From Cytospora piceicola (Eukaryota > Ascomycota > Sordariomycetes > Diaporthales > Cytosporaceae), in the NCBI GenBank assembly GCA_023375675.1, contig JALQBC010000057.1:121038-185037 (forward strand): 64,000 bases of DNA. The letters are read 5' to 3'. A model generated the notes under the pieces. It was not told where the DNA came from. It saw nothing but the letters and a program-made list of their open reading frames with translations, and did not search any database. The translations under genes were made by a program, and so were the position numbers. Within the stretch, counting starts at the first letter, position 1, and each line of letters begins with the position of its first letter. This document shows, piece after piece, positions 11,101-22,866 of the stretch.

Positions 11101-12353
11101 GGGAGGCCGATCAGGCAATTCCTCCTCTTGAACCAGCTTATTCATCACACTAAGTCGAGTCGGCAGGGAAGGATGGCAGTTAGTTGTAGCTCGACCTTGG
11201 TGAAGAGGGACCGCGGGAGAGAGGTGGGATTGGTGCTAGGAGGTCGAGATTGAGCACGAGATGGATGGTGAGAGCGAGAGGTCGTGCTGCGGTGCAACAA
11301 ACTGAGAAGCTTGAGCCAAGGAGATTAGCACGAAACGTTTAATAGTGATAGTCAGAAAGGAGACAAGACAGGCAGGTGAGTGGAGGCCGAGAGAGAAGGA
11401 AAGGGTGTTGCAGGCTTGATAGCTGTTGCTTTCATGCTGGACAGAAGGGAAGGTTTCGAACTGGAATTGGAGCGACAACAATGCGATTCATTGTCTGTGC
11501 CTAGTGTGGACGAAGAGGAATGGAGAATAGAGAGAAGAACGGATTGGAAAGTTTCCATGAGGGAAGAGGAGATGATGGCTCGCCTGGCGTAGCTGGAGAT
11601 GGCATCGAAGAAGGCTGACAGAGACAGATGTGTGTGAAGTTTGTTGTGACTGATTGATTGACAAGCATGTAGACAGACAGATGCAGTATGTTTGTTGTGT
11701 TGATCCAATGTTGTGATGTTGTTGGCAATCTGATCAGTACACAAATGGTGGTGGCAGCCCGATTACTGTGTGTTTGGTGGCAGTCACGTGACCAGTACGT
11801 ACTTCATACCTGAACGGTGGACGGAGGACGGAGGATGGAGGATGGTGGAAACGTTGGACATTTAACATCTCAACGTTGGAAACGTGAGCGACCGTCGTGC
11901 CAGCTGCCAGTTGTCAGCTGCCAGAACCCGACGGGTCCTTCTGTTGACTCTGCCTGTATACTATAATTATGTATGCATCACCGTCCATTAATCTCCATCG
12001 TATCCCCTTGCACCGTCATCGTATTGCCACCGCTGCTTCTTCAGGAACATTCGCGCTGTTGCTCTACATGGACAACTTCAAGGCCGCTTCATATCTAATT
12101 ATGCCCACTGCCGTGTCCAGGCTGATTGAGTGCTCGTGAATATTGACCCCAGAAATGATTGTTTTCACCCGTCGTATGAAGCACTAGTAGGGTCGTGCGG
12201 GAATGCTTAGGGAGACCCGAAGTACTCAAGCTTCCGAGAAGGCGCTCATAGTAGCTTCCGACAAGCTTGATGAACTGGGCTAGCAATATAGAGCAATAAA
12301 GATATACCTAATGATGATTAGCATGTGCTCAGCGTTGGCCTGAGAGCTGCTAT

Positions 12354-12493
12354 CCCACGGCTTTTAGCGCTCCACGGCCTTTTCTTCTCCACGACTTTTC
12401 GCACGGCACGACTTTTCGCACTGCACGGGTTTTTTAGTCGACGGCTTTTCTCGACGCACGGCTTTTACTGGTCCACAACCTTTCATGCTGCAG
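12354..12493 (-). repeat. Minisatellite, ~15-bp unit (ccgtg-gagaa-type), minus orientation
   Basis: About eight imperfect units of the form 'ccacggcttttc' follow one another on the + strand. On the minus strand they read 'gaaaagccgtg', the same theme as the larger cluster at 18951-19166. The open frame at 12325-12549 consists largely of the translated repeat and is not accepted as a gene. Confidence 0.65.
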
Positions 12494-14100
12494 AAGCGAG
12501 AAACAGCGGGACATTGGTACGCCTTATACATAGGGTGGTAAGCTTTTAGGTAAGAGGAAGCAGTGGAAGTCTCTACCTGGGCTGCTAAATTGTATTAACT
12601 ATCGTTGTGCGTACACAGATGTACTATTGTTTCGCCTCGAAGCTCAAGCTTCATGTCCACCCGTGTTTAGGCTCGTGTGCTTGACGTGCGCTCCTGTATA
12701 TCTTTGACTTGGGCCTTCTCGGATGACAAATGGTCTCGCGGCTTGTTTTCATGAGCAGAGTATTCTTTTCACACGACCTGCAGATAGTAATCGGATGCCA
12801 AAATAGCAACGTATCTTTGCGCAGAAACTCAAACTGGTCCTCATGTTTTCCAGCTGTACCAGGAGTCAGGCAGGGATAAACAGAAGACATGCTCGATAGA
12901 CAAGCAAGAACCGCCATGCATCCACACCCAGTCCTCCCTACCTGCGCTTACTTCCTCCCTTCCCAGGCTAGACAGACTTGGCTATGGACCGAAATGGCGA
13001 GGAAGGGCAGTTCGGAAAACAAAAGCCCGGTAATTAACCGCCACTTTGAAGTCTACTGTGGCTTATGTGTAGTGAAGTACTGTTAAGGATACAGATCAGT
13101 TGCTAGCCCGAACATCGAGGTAGATAGGGTAGAGAGATAAAAGGCAGGACGCACGAGTTGCTGTTAAGGCTGGTCTAGAAATTTGGCTAATCCCTTCGAC
13201 CTGTTTGTGCATATGAATTCAAAAACACAAGTAGAGCATAGAGTTGTTGGTCTCATTCCTACGTCCAAAATTCCCACAAGATTCTCTGAAGATTGGGTCC
13301 CTCTGGAATAGTATTGTAATGTATAACTGTGACCGTAGTAAACACCCTGGTAATCGAAGGACTTACATGAGTGATATATACGATACGACCCGAGTTGTTC
13401 CAAGTCTTCGTATCTGGACATGTCAACATGGCTCTGGATAGAGAGGCAGCACTTGAGGGAGATCCTTTCGCTTGGTAATACCGACGAACCAGCAGCCCAT
13501 GTTGCGACAGAAGACTTAATATAGCTAGAGTTAGCATCGTAGAGTCGAATGTCTTCGCCGCTATTTAAGCCTGAGTTTGGGTATGCCTGCTATTGAAAGA
13601 GCGAGCGTAAAATGATCTAGGGAGACGATACCTACTCGCGACAGAGGTCATGGGCAGAATGGAGGAGTGTGTAAAGCGTTGGTGAGTTGAACACCTGAGC
13701 TACGGAGAGAGCTGCGATGCTCGACATCAATGTCGCTGACTATTGTTCCAAGTCATATTGCGTACCTACCTAATCTCAGACCTCCTTACAAGCTTCTTAA
13801 GTTTATTTACGAGAATTTGTAACTTTAGCCACCGTCGTCATGATAATACGCACACCCTCTTTTATTCGAGATCGCTTTAACGACTATAAATGGGCTTCTA
13901 CTGACCACTAAACACTAAACAGACCCGGTCACTTTTCAAACATCGGTAAGAATCCCCTAACAGAGAAAAAGAAGCACACGAGTGCCGTAAGTAGTCTCTG
14001 GTCGAGTATGCTTTTGTACGACTTGATCTAGTTACTCGACCTCCGACAGTAACACACACACTTCGGGACTATTAAGGCCCTGGTCGATATTTTCGGGAAG
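12494..14100. other. Intergenic, no supported gene
   Basis: Frames up to about 90 codons occur but lack recognisable domains. The sequence has normal composition. From 13800 to 14110 it becomes more AT-rich. No RNA gene or mobile element end was found. Confidence 0.45.
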
Positions 14101-17100
14101 ACTGATACTTAAGTAGGTACCTACGTAGTATTACATCTCCCCATGCCCCATTCCCCATGCTCCAAAGTCCAATCCAGTCCATTTACGCAGTACCTCCAAG
14201 CCCTCTCGTAGCCTCCTCCCCCCAACACTAACATGACATGACATAACGTAAATACATGTACTTGAAGCATCAGTGGATAAGAATGCGCACTTCTCATTGG
14301 ATTATCCAAGAATATACCAGCCGCAGACACTGATTTAAATGCAGATAAAAATTACTACCTACCTCATTGCTGAGGTATGAATCAAACAAAATCTTTCCTG
14401 AACGATAGGCTTGTCCTAGCAAGCCGGGGAACAGCAGCAGAAAGTATAGGAAAAGAAGCCGACGACATAGCGGCGTGTCGCAGATGGGGCACGCGGTCCT
14501 TGCGGGTCTGGGGCAAGGAAGCGTGATCAATAGCTGCTGTAGCAGCACCGGTGGTAGTAATTTCACCTTTCGCAGACAAGACGGCAGGGGCCGAGAAGAA
14601 CAACATACGTCCAGCGTCGCCTGCAAGACCCAAGGAGTTAAGGGTGTCGGTCGAGAAGGAGGGGGAGAAGCAGCTGGAAAAGCCTGGCGACTCGGACTCA
14701 CATGCCAGTCCTAATCCTGGTCCTGTCTGTGGCTAATCAGAATACAACTCGTCTGCGGCAAAAAGGCGGTGGTGGAAACTGTGATGGTTGGACCCTAGCA
14801 TGGACAGGAGGACATCAGCATCAATATCATGTCGACCGACAGTGTCGGCAACAGCTTTCTTATTCCCTTCCCAAGGTACTTGTACTTGTAGGCAGATTGT
14901 AACTGTGTCGGTAAGCTCTACCGTACTCCCATATGACACTGTATATACGTATATACTTTATAACTCTGGAGAACTAATATCTGTAGAAGAAAAGCGGGAA
15001 AACATGGATAAAGACCTAAACACATCCTTAAAACTATCTTTAAGCCCGCCTTTCTTTACTTCCCATCTAGATATTTCCCTATCTTCTTCAGACGTGTATT
15101 GAGTTCGTGATCGGGAATGTCGCAGTCTTTATCAACGCTTTCGTCTGAGTTCTCGTCTCCTGCTGGCGAAGCTGGAGTCCGGCCCCTAGGGAGTCGGCGT
15201 TTACGAAGAGTTAGGACGGAATCATTTGAATTTGTACTTGTATTAGTATTCGGCTGGGTCGCCTGGTGTTTCTGGGCAGGACCGCTAAGTATCGCATATA
15301 CACGCACCCGGGTACTATCAGCTGGTAGATGATCAGAGGACCTTCTGTGTACTGTATAGAATGGGTGGTCGAAGTTGTTAGCCGCGTCGAGGATGTTCTT
15401 GGGTGGGTTATAAAGACACTATATGGGAAAGATAACTGAGACGGAGTAAGTAAGATTAGACTAACCCGAAGGAGGTAGAAGGTGAACAAGTCTGACGGCA
15501 AAGGTCGAAGGCGGCAGGTATCGGAGACGATGAGGACAGACAAGTAGTGTGACGACCTGGATGATGAAGACGTGGAGACTGTGCTGCGGTACCTGGGGAA
15601 AAGAAGGGAATACAGACTAGCAGCTTGCGGCGGTTGCCAAGTGGCTGGGCGGGCGGGTGAGTCGAGGATCGTTGGTCGGTTAGCTTGATATTTTCTATAG
15701 CACGTAATATTAGCAGGAAAAGTAGTAGCAGGCGAGATTGTAACGTATCTTAGTATACATGTCGTCGTCGGTGTCGTCGTTGTCAAAGAACAAAGCAAGG
15801 AGCCGGTGTGGGTTCCTGGCCACAAGAAATGACGATCTTGTGAGAAAATATGTCTAGGAGATACCACTAGATAGTCTACTCGTTTGTCTACTTGATCGTC
15901 TAAATCAACTCTGAACCTCCTTACCACGGCTTTTTTTCCGCTGCGGTCTTTCTTTTTATGTTAAGCCATGCCTTTCTCATCAGAGGCCTGATCACTAGAC
16001 TCACTTACACCCAATATGAAACCGAAGGATCCAAATTAAATTGATACAACATACCAAGCATTAAGCCCCTAAAAAGCACAGCAATGAGGATTATTTGAGA
16101 CAAGATCGCAGAGGGTCATCACTGTCACCTTTGCTGCCACACTGCATTATGTACTATTGATACCCACGAGGCCAGGCACGGACGCGTTGGGCAGTTGGCG
16201 ACGACGATCATTGCGATCCAACGGTCAACGGACCAGTTGATGCAGGAAATGTACTCATGTCTGCCTGGTCTTGTATCGCACGCAAACCACCTTCGCGTTT
16301 GCCTGCAAGCAGCCAAGCATACACATAGTCACATCTCAATACAGAGAAGTGCGAGACACAGAAAGACACAGAGAGAGCGGATACCATCCAATTATCACTT
16401 TCTCTTAAGGAAAGCAGAGACAAAAGTCCTCCCTAACTCGGGTCCCAGGTTTCAACATGGACATCGCTCCTCCCCATTCTTGTCTGCCAGCCAACAACGA
16501 ACACAACAGTACAGCACAATTATTCTTGAGCCCTATAGTGGCCTACAATCTTGATGGCGACTTTACATTGGTGCTGTCAGGTTCGGACGGGCACCGGTTT
16601 GCAGACCCAATCCGAAACCGAGACTAACCTGACTTCGACGTTCAAGTAACGGCTAGAATCCTTGTTCTTACAAAGGAGACTACTTCCGTTCATCATCATC
16701 ACCTCCACTATAATCAAAATTTACTGTTTTGTCGTCGATATTCTCTAGACAACATGCGGACTTCGAGCCCGCGCTGAAGACTACCACGCTGATAATCAGG
16801 TTGCGCGGAAGGGGAACCGCGCTCTTGCGCCCGATCGTAGTCAGTAATCACCTAGGTGTTGAGGCCAACCACTGAAAACCCAGATAGCTCCGCGACACAG
16901 TCAGATTGTCTTGTTCATCGGGGAGAGGGTCTAGGTCCACAGACAATTCGCCTTGCTCCCAGCAAATACTTTAGCGGTTACCTTTGCACTTTGCTGTTCG
17001 AAGGACTTCTAGGGTACGGATTGTCGACGTTGTGCTGGAGGTAGAAAGTAGAGAGCATCAATCAAGCCAAACTGCAATCATAATTATAAATAGAAGAGTA
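14101..17100. other. Intergenic; no other supported gene
   Basis: Besides the fragment at 15056-15307, this stretch has overlapping frames on both strands at 14294-14939 and 16125-16554, none with a recognisable domain. Palindromic 'aggtacct' words occur at 14112-14125. A T-arm-like hairpin at 16755-16775 does not extend to a tRNA cloverleaf. Confidence 0.4.
15056..15307 (-). pseudogene. Possible gene fragment sharing a C-terminal motif with the 26-kb coiled-coil protein
   Basis: The minus frame ends in an acidic segment (DENSDESVDKD) followed by HELNTRLKKIGKYLDGK and a stop. The 426-aa protein at 25985-27265 ends in the same way: acidic GDESD, then RELTARLKRMSDYFNDKYG. The order (basic patch, acidic patch, Leu-x2-Arg-Leu-Lys, aromatic near the end) is shared. 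No start-to-end gene can be drawn; the upstream minus frame to 15927 is low-complexity. It could be the last exon of a decayed paralogue or a short coincidence. Confidence 0.35.
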
Positions 17101-17103
17101 ATG

Positions 17104-17666
17104 CCTTCCGTTAGGAAGGTTGATGTTTGTTTTACAAGGCGGGCGAGCACATAGAAAATTGTTGCCCTTAAGATTTGTGCCACCTGTTTTTGATTCTGAT
17201 TGGCTCTGAATTACAATCATGCTGATTCGCTATAGCACCCGTCTAGAAGATCTGATTGGCTGTTGAAAGCAGTGATTTTAGTCGTTCCGTGACTAAATGC
17301 ACTAGCAATTGTAAGACCTTTAATGCCTGCCGGAAAGCTTACGGTCACTTTAAGGTCTTTGAATGCCTGCCGGAAGGCTTACACTTTAAGGCCTAGATAA
17401 GGTCAGACTTACGATAAGGCTTCGAACTAAGATGCACGCTCGAGTTTTAGTCCGATTAAGACGTACTTACCTAAATCTGAATCCTTAGAAAAAGGGCTAT
17501 TAAACGATATATTTAACTAAATCGTAGCCTTTAAGGTAGGCTTACTATTAAAGCTAATAGTTCTAATTCCTTAGGTGTCTTAGGTTTCTTAGGTTCTTAA
17601 CCCGAACCCTAGCCTTTTCCTTCCTTTTTCTTTACCGAAGGCTTATATAAGCCTTTAGATTGGAAT

Positions 17667-17672
<6 letters not shown>
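17104..17672 (+). repeat. Subtelomeric repeat, copy A (less mutated)
   Basis: Matches 61301-61832 in the same direction along its whole length. It begins with the small hairpin CCTTCC-GTTA-GGAAGG and ends before the TAAG array. The first 300 bases keep many CA and TG dinucleotides that are TA in the other copy (for example 'ttttacaaggcgggcgagcac' against 'ttttataaggcgggcgagtat'). A short internal duplication around 'aatgcctgccgg' (17320-17385) is present here and not in copy B. No coding capacity is seen. Confidence 0.85.
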
Positions 17673-17758
<86 letters not shown>

Positions 17759-18598
17759 TTAAACAGTAGTTATATTAAACGTAAGTAAGTAAATAAAGTA
17801 AGTAAATAAATAAGTAGTTAGTTAGTAAATAAGCTAGTAAATTAATAAGTAAGTAAAGTAAGCTAGTAAGCTAGTAATTAAGTTTATTAATAAATATATT
17901 AGCTAATGTATAAGTACGTAAATATATATATAATATAGCTATTAAGTTTAAAAAGTAAATTAGCTAATAAGTAAATACATAAATAAATAAGTAAGTAACT
18001 AAGTTAATAACTAAGCTATTAACTAAATTAGTAAGTAAATAAGTAAGTAAGTAAGTATATAGGTTAGCTAGTAAGTTAGCTAGTTTATTAGCTAATTAAT
18101 TAGCTAGTAAGTAAGTAAAAAAGTAAGTATATATGTAAGTAAGTAAGTAAGTAAGTAAGTTAGCTAGTAAATTAGCTAGTAAGTAAATTAGCTAGTAAGT
18201 AAATTAGCTAGTAAGTAAGTAAATAAGTAAGTAGGTAGGTAGGTAAGTAAGTAAGTTAGTTAGTAAGTTAGCTATAAAGTAAGTAAATATATAAGTAAAT
18301 AAGTAAACCTTTAAGTAAGTAAGTAGGTAAGTAAGTAAGTAAGTAGGTAAGTAAGTTATTTAGTTAATTAGCTAGTAAATTAGCTACTAAATAAACTAGC
18401 TAGTAAGTAAGTTAGCTATTAAATAGGTAAATATGTAAGTAAGTAAGTAAGTAGGTAAGTTAGCTATTAAGGTAGCTAGTAAGTAAATTAGCTAGTAAGT
18501 GAATTAGCTAGTAAGTAAGTAAGTAAGTAAGTAAGTATATAAGTAGGTTAGCTAATACGTTAGTTAGTAAAGTAGCTAGTAAGTTAGTTAGTTAATTA
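17668..18598. repeat. TAAG/GTAA tetranucleotide satellite array
   Basis: About 22 perfect TAAG units run from about 17668 to 17756. A further ~840 bases of degenerate GTAA/GTTA/AGCTA units follow, in which 'agtaagtaag', 'gctagtaag' and 'aaattagctag' recur. The degenerate part suggests a longer higher-order repeat of 'taagtaaattagctag' that has drifted. No gene lies inside. Confidence 0.9.
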
Positions 18599-18601
18599 TT
18601 T

Positions 18602-18683
18602 CGCCGCTTAAGGCTGCGGAGGATACGATAGAGTAACGCCCGAAGGGCGTTACTCTATCGTATCCGGAGCAGCTTAAGCGGCG
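18602..18683. repeat. 82-bp palindrome (long hairpin) at the edge of the satellite
   Basis: The inner arms 18621-18641 and 18645-18665 are a perfect 21-bp inverted repeat around the loop GAA. After a short imperfect stretch the outer arms (CGCCGCTTAAG and its complement, 18602-18612 and 18673-18683) pair again. The GC-rich sequence stands out against the AT-rich satellite on its left. It could fold into a cruciform. Origin unknown. Confidence 0.9.
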
Positions 18684-18950
18684 TATCTACCTAAGTAGCT
18701 ATTAAGATTCCGATCCTTCTTAACGGAAGGCCTTCTCGGCAGGCGGTCCTACCGCCGTTCCCCAGTCTACAGCAAGGCGTCTTCCTCCAGACAAGCAAGG
18801 ATATCCGCATCTTCGCTGCACCAAAGAGCATCTGCTTATTTTTACTCATGCCAATGACCTCACGCTTATGAGTATTGACTGAGAGCAGAGGGCTACTTTC
18901 ACGCAAAAAACGATTTACCCGGGGTTTGTAAGGGAACCTCTGAGCATGAG

Positions 18951-19166
18951 TACCGTGGAAGAAGGAAAACCTTGGAGGAGGAAACTGTGGGGGACAGAAA
19001 ACCGTGGGGGACAGAAAACCGTGGGGGACAGAAAACCGTGGAGCAGAAAAACCGTGGAGCAAGAAACCGTGGAGAAAGAAACTGTAGAGCAAGAAAACCG
19101 TGGAGCAAGAAAACCGTGGAGCAAGAAACCGTGGATCAAGAAACCGTGGAGCAAGAAAACCGTGCC
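18951..19166 (+). repeat. Minisatellite, ~15-bp unit ccgtggagcaagaaa
   Basis: About 14 tandem units of 14-16 bases. The first few read 'aaccgtgggggacag', the later ones 'aaccgtggagcaaga'. The long frames over this stretch on both strands (for example 18946-19374 plus and 18691-19154 minus) are translated repeat and are not accepted as genes. The unit is related to the cluster at 12354-12493, which lies in the opposite orientation. Confidence 0.85.
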
Positions 19167-20247
19167 CCCACCTCTTAGTATTGTTTATACATACTACTGT
19201 ATACTCTTGGATACTGATATGATCTTAAGAGGATTATGCTCGTATAAGAGGACACATTATCTGTTAATCTGTAGGTTACGTAGTTGTTGTTACAATCTAA
19301 CTATGGCGATGGCATCGCCAGAAACTAAGGTATGCTATAGTCAAACGGCATATAGTCGGGCCGGCTGGACCTAACGCACAGACCACCTTCAGGTCTGTGC
19401 AACATTATCTTTATCGAGGCGAATGTGTCTACTTACGGCCGGATAACCTCTAACAAATGTGTGAATCGCAAGCGGCTACTACAGGCATAAGCATTGGCAT
19501 GGGCATCTGGTTTGTAACACCGTTTCTAACGACAGTTGCTACTGCGGCTTCCTCCTGACATGTCATCGCCGACAATCCATGACCATCCCTGTTGTCGATG
19601 GGCATTGCTTAAAGTACACAGTGTTGTGCGCACCGCCCTCTCGACTGACCCGCTAATTAGTATCTGGATCTCTGCAACCTCAGCCCCAATCGAAGGGGCA
19701 AAGCCATTGAGATCAAAGCTCAGACGCATTCTCAAACCCTTGGATACATCCAACATTGGTGCCTGTTATTAGTGCATGATGGTCACCGATAAATATGACG
19801 CCGGTTCTCACCCTGTACCGTCCTGTACACACATACCTCGTGAAGTATAGATCAGTTGGCGGCTGTCTGGACGAAACATCTCGATTCTGCATCAGTTCCG
19901 GTCAGCTGGATATACTACACAAGCACTTGATCAGCCAGGGAAATGGGAAGAAAGAGGAGGAGAAACAGAAAGAGAAAAAAACCGCCTCTGCTACTGGCAC
20001 TGATCCGCTGTCATGTCTAGCAGACCAGGTTTCCAGGCGACACCACGTGGAGGTTACAGAGTGCGGAAAACAAGAGGAGGAAGAGGACCGTTTCTACACT
20101 GACCCCAGAGGGGTGTCGTGTCGAAAGGATTGTGCGGCTTTCACTCTTTCATGTTCTCTCTTTTGTGTTTTTTTGTCGTCGCCCTAGGTAACTTTTGGGT
20201 GCTGCGAGGCCCACGGTTCCCAAGCCGGGGTACGTTCCCAAGCGAGA
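19167..20247. other. Intergenic, no supported gene
   Basis: Two overlapping ~77-codon frames on opposite strands at 19526-19772 and a 130-codon plus frame at 19795-20187 have no recognisable domain. The latter is rich in Lys/Glu in its middle and Cys/Ser at its end. Nothing else is seen. Confidence 0.4.
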
Positions 20248-22000
20248 CTACGCAGCCAGCTCATCCTCCACGTCGGAGGAGAGGGGGGCGTGGGTGAGGT
20301 CTCTCAACCTCCGGCGCTTATGAGGCCGGGGATGAGGCGCAGGAGGGGGAGGGAAGCCGTCGTCATCATCGTCATCATCATCCTCGTCTTCGCCGCGCAG
20401 GGCGGCTAGAGCAGCGGCGGCGGCAGCGGCGGCAGCGCGGGAAGTCACCTCGTCGATTGAGGCGTCCCGCCTCGCCAGAAGACTCCGACCACGAGAGCGG
20501 AGCAGACGGCGGGCGAGGGAATCTGTCTCGGCCTGGAGAGCGCGGGCGAACTCGGCGTCGGTACCGAATCGGCGAGGGCGAGGGCGGCGGTGCCGTTGAG
20601 GCTGCTGTGGCTGCTGCTGTGGCTGCTGCTGCTGCTCATCTTCACCATCTTCATCGTCATCATCATCGCCGCTCACCACAACGGGCGACTGGGGGCCGGG
20701 CGGAGGGGAAAAGGGCGGCGGGGTGTCTCCCTTCTCCTTGTTCTTCTCCTTCTCCTCCTCCGAAGAGGTCTCCCTCGTCCTGTCATCCGCGAGTCAAGTT
20801 AGAAAGCTGAGGCTGATTTCGTTGTTTGTGCATCTGCGTTTCAACTCGGGGTCGATTGTGCACAGCATCTATAGAGGCAGGATCAGAAACCTACGTCCAG
20901 CTGGTTCGGCCCGACATCGCGACCATCTTCTGGATCCTCCTCTTGCTCTAGCTCTGGCTCCTGCCCTTGTCCCTGTCCCTGTCCCTGAGCCTGAGCTTGA
21001 TCCTGAGCCTGTTGCTGCTGCTGCTGCTGCTGGATCTCCAGGTCCAGGTAGTCCCTGGCCGTCCTGGCCACGTTGGTGGTCACCAAGGCGGACTGCTGGG
21101 AGGCGAGGGCACGGAGCATAATGCCGCCGGCGTCCCACATAGTAGCGGGGCGGCGGCCGAGACCGCCGATCTTCCGGGCCATAGATAGGAGGGTCCGGAC
21201 GAGCTCCTCGCCGGGGAGGCTGGTACCTCCGGCGCCGGCGGGCAGGAGATGGGGCGGGGCGAAGTCGGCGAGCTCTGGGGACATGAGCTCCCGCAGGGCG
21301 TGCAGCTGGCGGGCGACGCGGAGGTGCTTCTTGGAGGTGGAGCTGGAAGAGGCGAGGGAGGCGGCAACGTTGGTGCCGGCATGCTGCAGGCTGGTCTGGA
21401 GGATGGCGGCGGCCTGGGAGGAGCCACGGGGGTGCTGAGCGGCAGCAGGGACGACGGAGGCCGCGACATACTGGGCGACGTTGTGGGCGGTCTGGGGGAG
21501 GGCGAGGGGGTAGTTCTGGGTAAAGTTCTGTAGGAAATTAGATATATGTAGTTAGTATGGCTATAAGTGGTGTCTATAATGGCTGAGAAAGGGGAAGGGA
21601 TAGAGTTGAGAGATCCGGGCAACAAGGCACGAGATATGAGAGGGCAGGACGGGAGATAGTTCAGAAGTATGCGGAGGGAAGAGGTGGGAATATCGGAGAA
21701 TATAAGCAGGATGGCAGAAGATGGCAGAAGATGGCAGAGGATGGCAGAGGATGGCTGAGGATGGGTGTGGAAGTTAGGGACGATACGGGGAGAAAGTCAA
21801 TATCATAGTGTGTGTGTGAGAGGGATGAGAGAGAGAGCTCTATACAGCAAGGGATGGGGATATGATATGGACAGTAGAAAGATGAGACGAGAACAGCGAA
21901 TATAGGCGGACCAGACAATAAATAAGAAAGTAAGGCAAGATAAGACAAGACAAGAGACCCAAGAGACCTAAGAGAAGACAAGACGTACGGGAGCAGGCAT
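20248..22000 (-). CDS. Hypothetical low-complexity protein, predicted three exons
   Basis: Exon 1 is a 12-base stub (22000-21989, MPAP). It is followed by a consensus donor GTACGT, a TACTAAC branch point and the acceptor TACAG at 21528. Exon 2 (21527 to about 20893) reads an Ala-rich helical region of about 160 residues, then poly-Gln and Gln-Gly/Gln-Ala repeats. A second intron with donor GTAGGT and branch point CTAAC leads to a frame rich in Glu/Lys, Pro, poly-Asp, Gln-Pro, poly-Ala and a second poly-Asp, ending in KRRRLRDL...ELAA and a stop at 20248. The exact acceptor of intron 2 is uncertain: the best one (ACAG) does not keep the phase, a weaker GGAG nine to ten bases later does. No known family recognised. 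The basic KRRR patch would suit a nuclear protein. Confidence 0.55.
21528..21988 (-). other. Predicted 461-bp intron with a short tandem repeat
   Basis: GTACGT donor at 21988, TACTAAC branch point about 25 bases before the TACAG acceptor. At 21712-21766 the intron contains five to six tandem copies of an 11-base unit 'gatggcagaag'. It is long for a fungal intron. Confidence 0.5.
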
Positions 22001-22866
22001 CTTGACGAGGCACAGGAACAAGACAGACAGGACAGACAGGACGGACGAGACATGGAAGAACACAGAGGCAGCACACACGGCACAAAGAAGAAAACGACGA
22101 CGACGACGGTGGTGATGGCGTTGGTGGTGTCTCGAGATGTCACGTGTGCCTGCTCCTCCTCCTTCCTCCTTCCTCCTTCTCACCTCTGCTGCTCCTTCTC
22201 CTTCCGGGAAATCACATGCACTCATATAGGTGGTCACATGACATGATATTGAATTAGGTAGGCAAGTATGCAAGAAGAAGTCTTTCCTTCCTTCCTTCCT
22301 TCCATCCTCCTTCAGCTACGCTACGGTACGTACTCAAGTAGGTACGTACCACATCACCAAACATCAGTGACCACGTGACATCGCGACGCGACGGTCTGCT
22401 TGCTTGCATCACCTGACCTGATAATTAGGTACTTGGCTACTTGGGTACTTCCAACGGGGTACCTTAAGTACCCTAGGGTACCTATCTTAAGTACCTCAAG
22501 TAGATTCGACTTCTCCCAAACCTACCTCGACCTATCAGACTGCCTGTATAGTTTCTCCGATAGATTATTAGGCTGGCCAAGTTCTATCGGCGGAACCTAA
22601 TGGGATTTTCCGGAGGTCAAAGGTACATGCACACAACAGGGGAAAGTGAAGCCATCACGAGATGTGAGCAGTGCACAACCAGCAAGACGAGCAGCAAAAC
22701 TTTGTATAGATAACGACGAGGGGTCTGAAAACAGGAAAAGACACACTCACACGCAGCGTAGATAATAAATACTAAAGACAACATAGAAATAGAATAAGCG
22801 GAGGTGAGCCGGCTGGCTGGCTGGCTAATCTGATAACCTACAATCCGGACATGGCTGCTCCTGCAT
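22001..22866. other. Intergenic between two minus-strand genes
   Basis: Contains a (TTCC)n tract at 22283-22303 and a dense group of GGTACC/AAGTAC palindromic words at 22320-22505. The bases just upstream of 22000 on the minus strand are pyrimidine-rich, as expected of a promoter or leader. No gene is seen. Confidence 0.5.

Larger units (their letters stand above)
7801..12353. other. Repeat-bearing region with no supported gene
   Basis: Apart from the three segmental repeats, this stretch has many overlapping frames on both strands, none of them convincing. The 210-codon minus frame at 7984-8616 includes a hydrophobic helix-like run near its start but is Arg/Pro-rich afterwards and matches nothing I know. 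The minus frame at 9671-9934 begins with a signal-peptide-like stretch. Simple repeats occur at 9412-9432 (GCCGT units) and 10704-10735 (GGTCGA units). It may be the remains of a small gene family. Confidence 0.4.

Noticed and set aside
15211..15927. 238-codon minus frame
   Set aside because: Ser/Thr/Arg-rich, overlaps the better-supported fragment 15056-15307 in another frame.
16745..16800. tRNA-like T-arm (GCGGG-CTCGAAG-TCCGC on the minus strand)
   Set aside because: No matching acceptor stem, D-arm or anticodon arm could be drawn.
17668..18598. Possible CRISPR-like array
   Set aside because: The repeat is a plain tetranucleotide without unique spacers, in a eukaryotic genome.
18691..19374. 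Several 70-140-codon frames on both strands
   Set aside because: They are translations of the 15-bp minisatellite.
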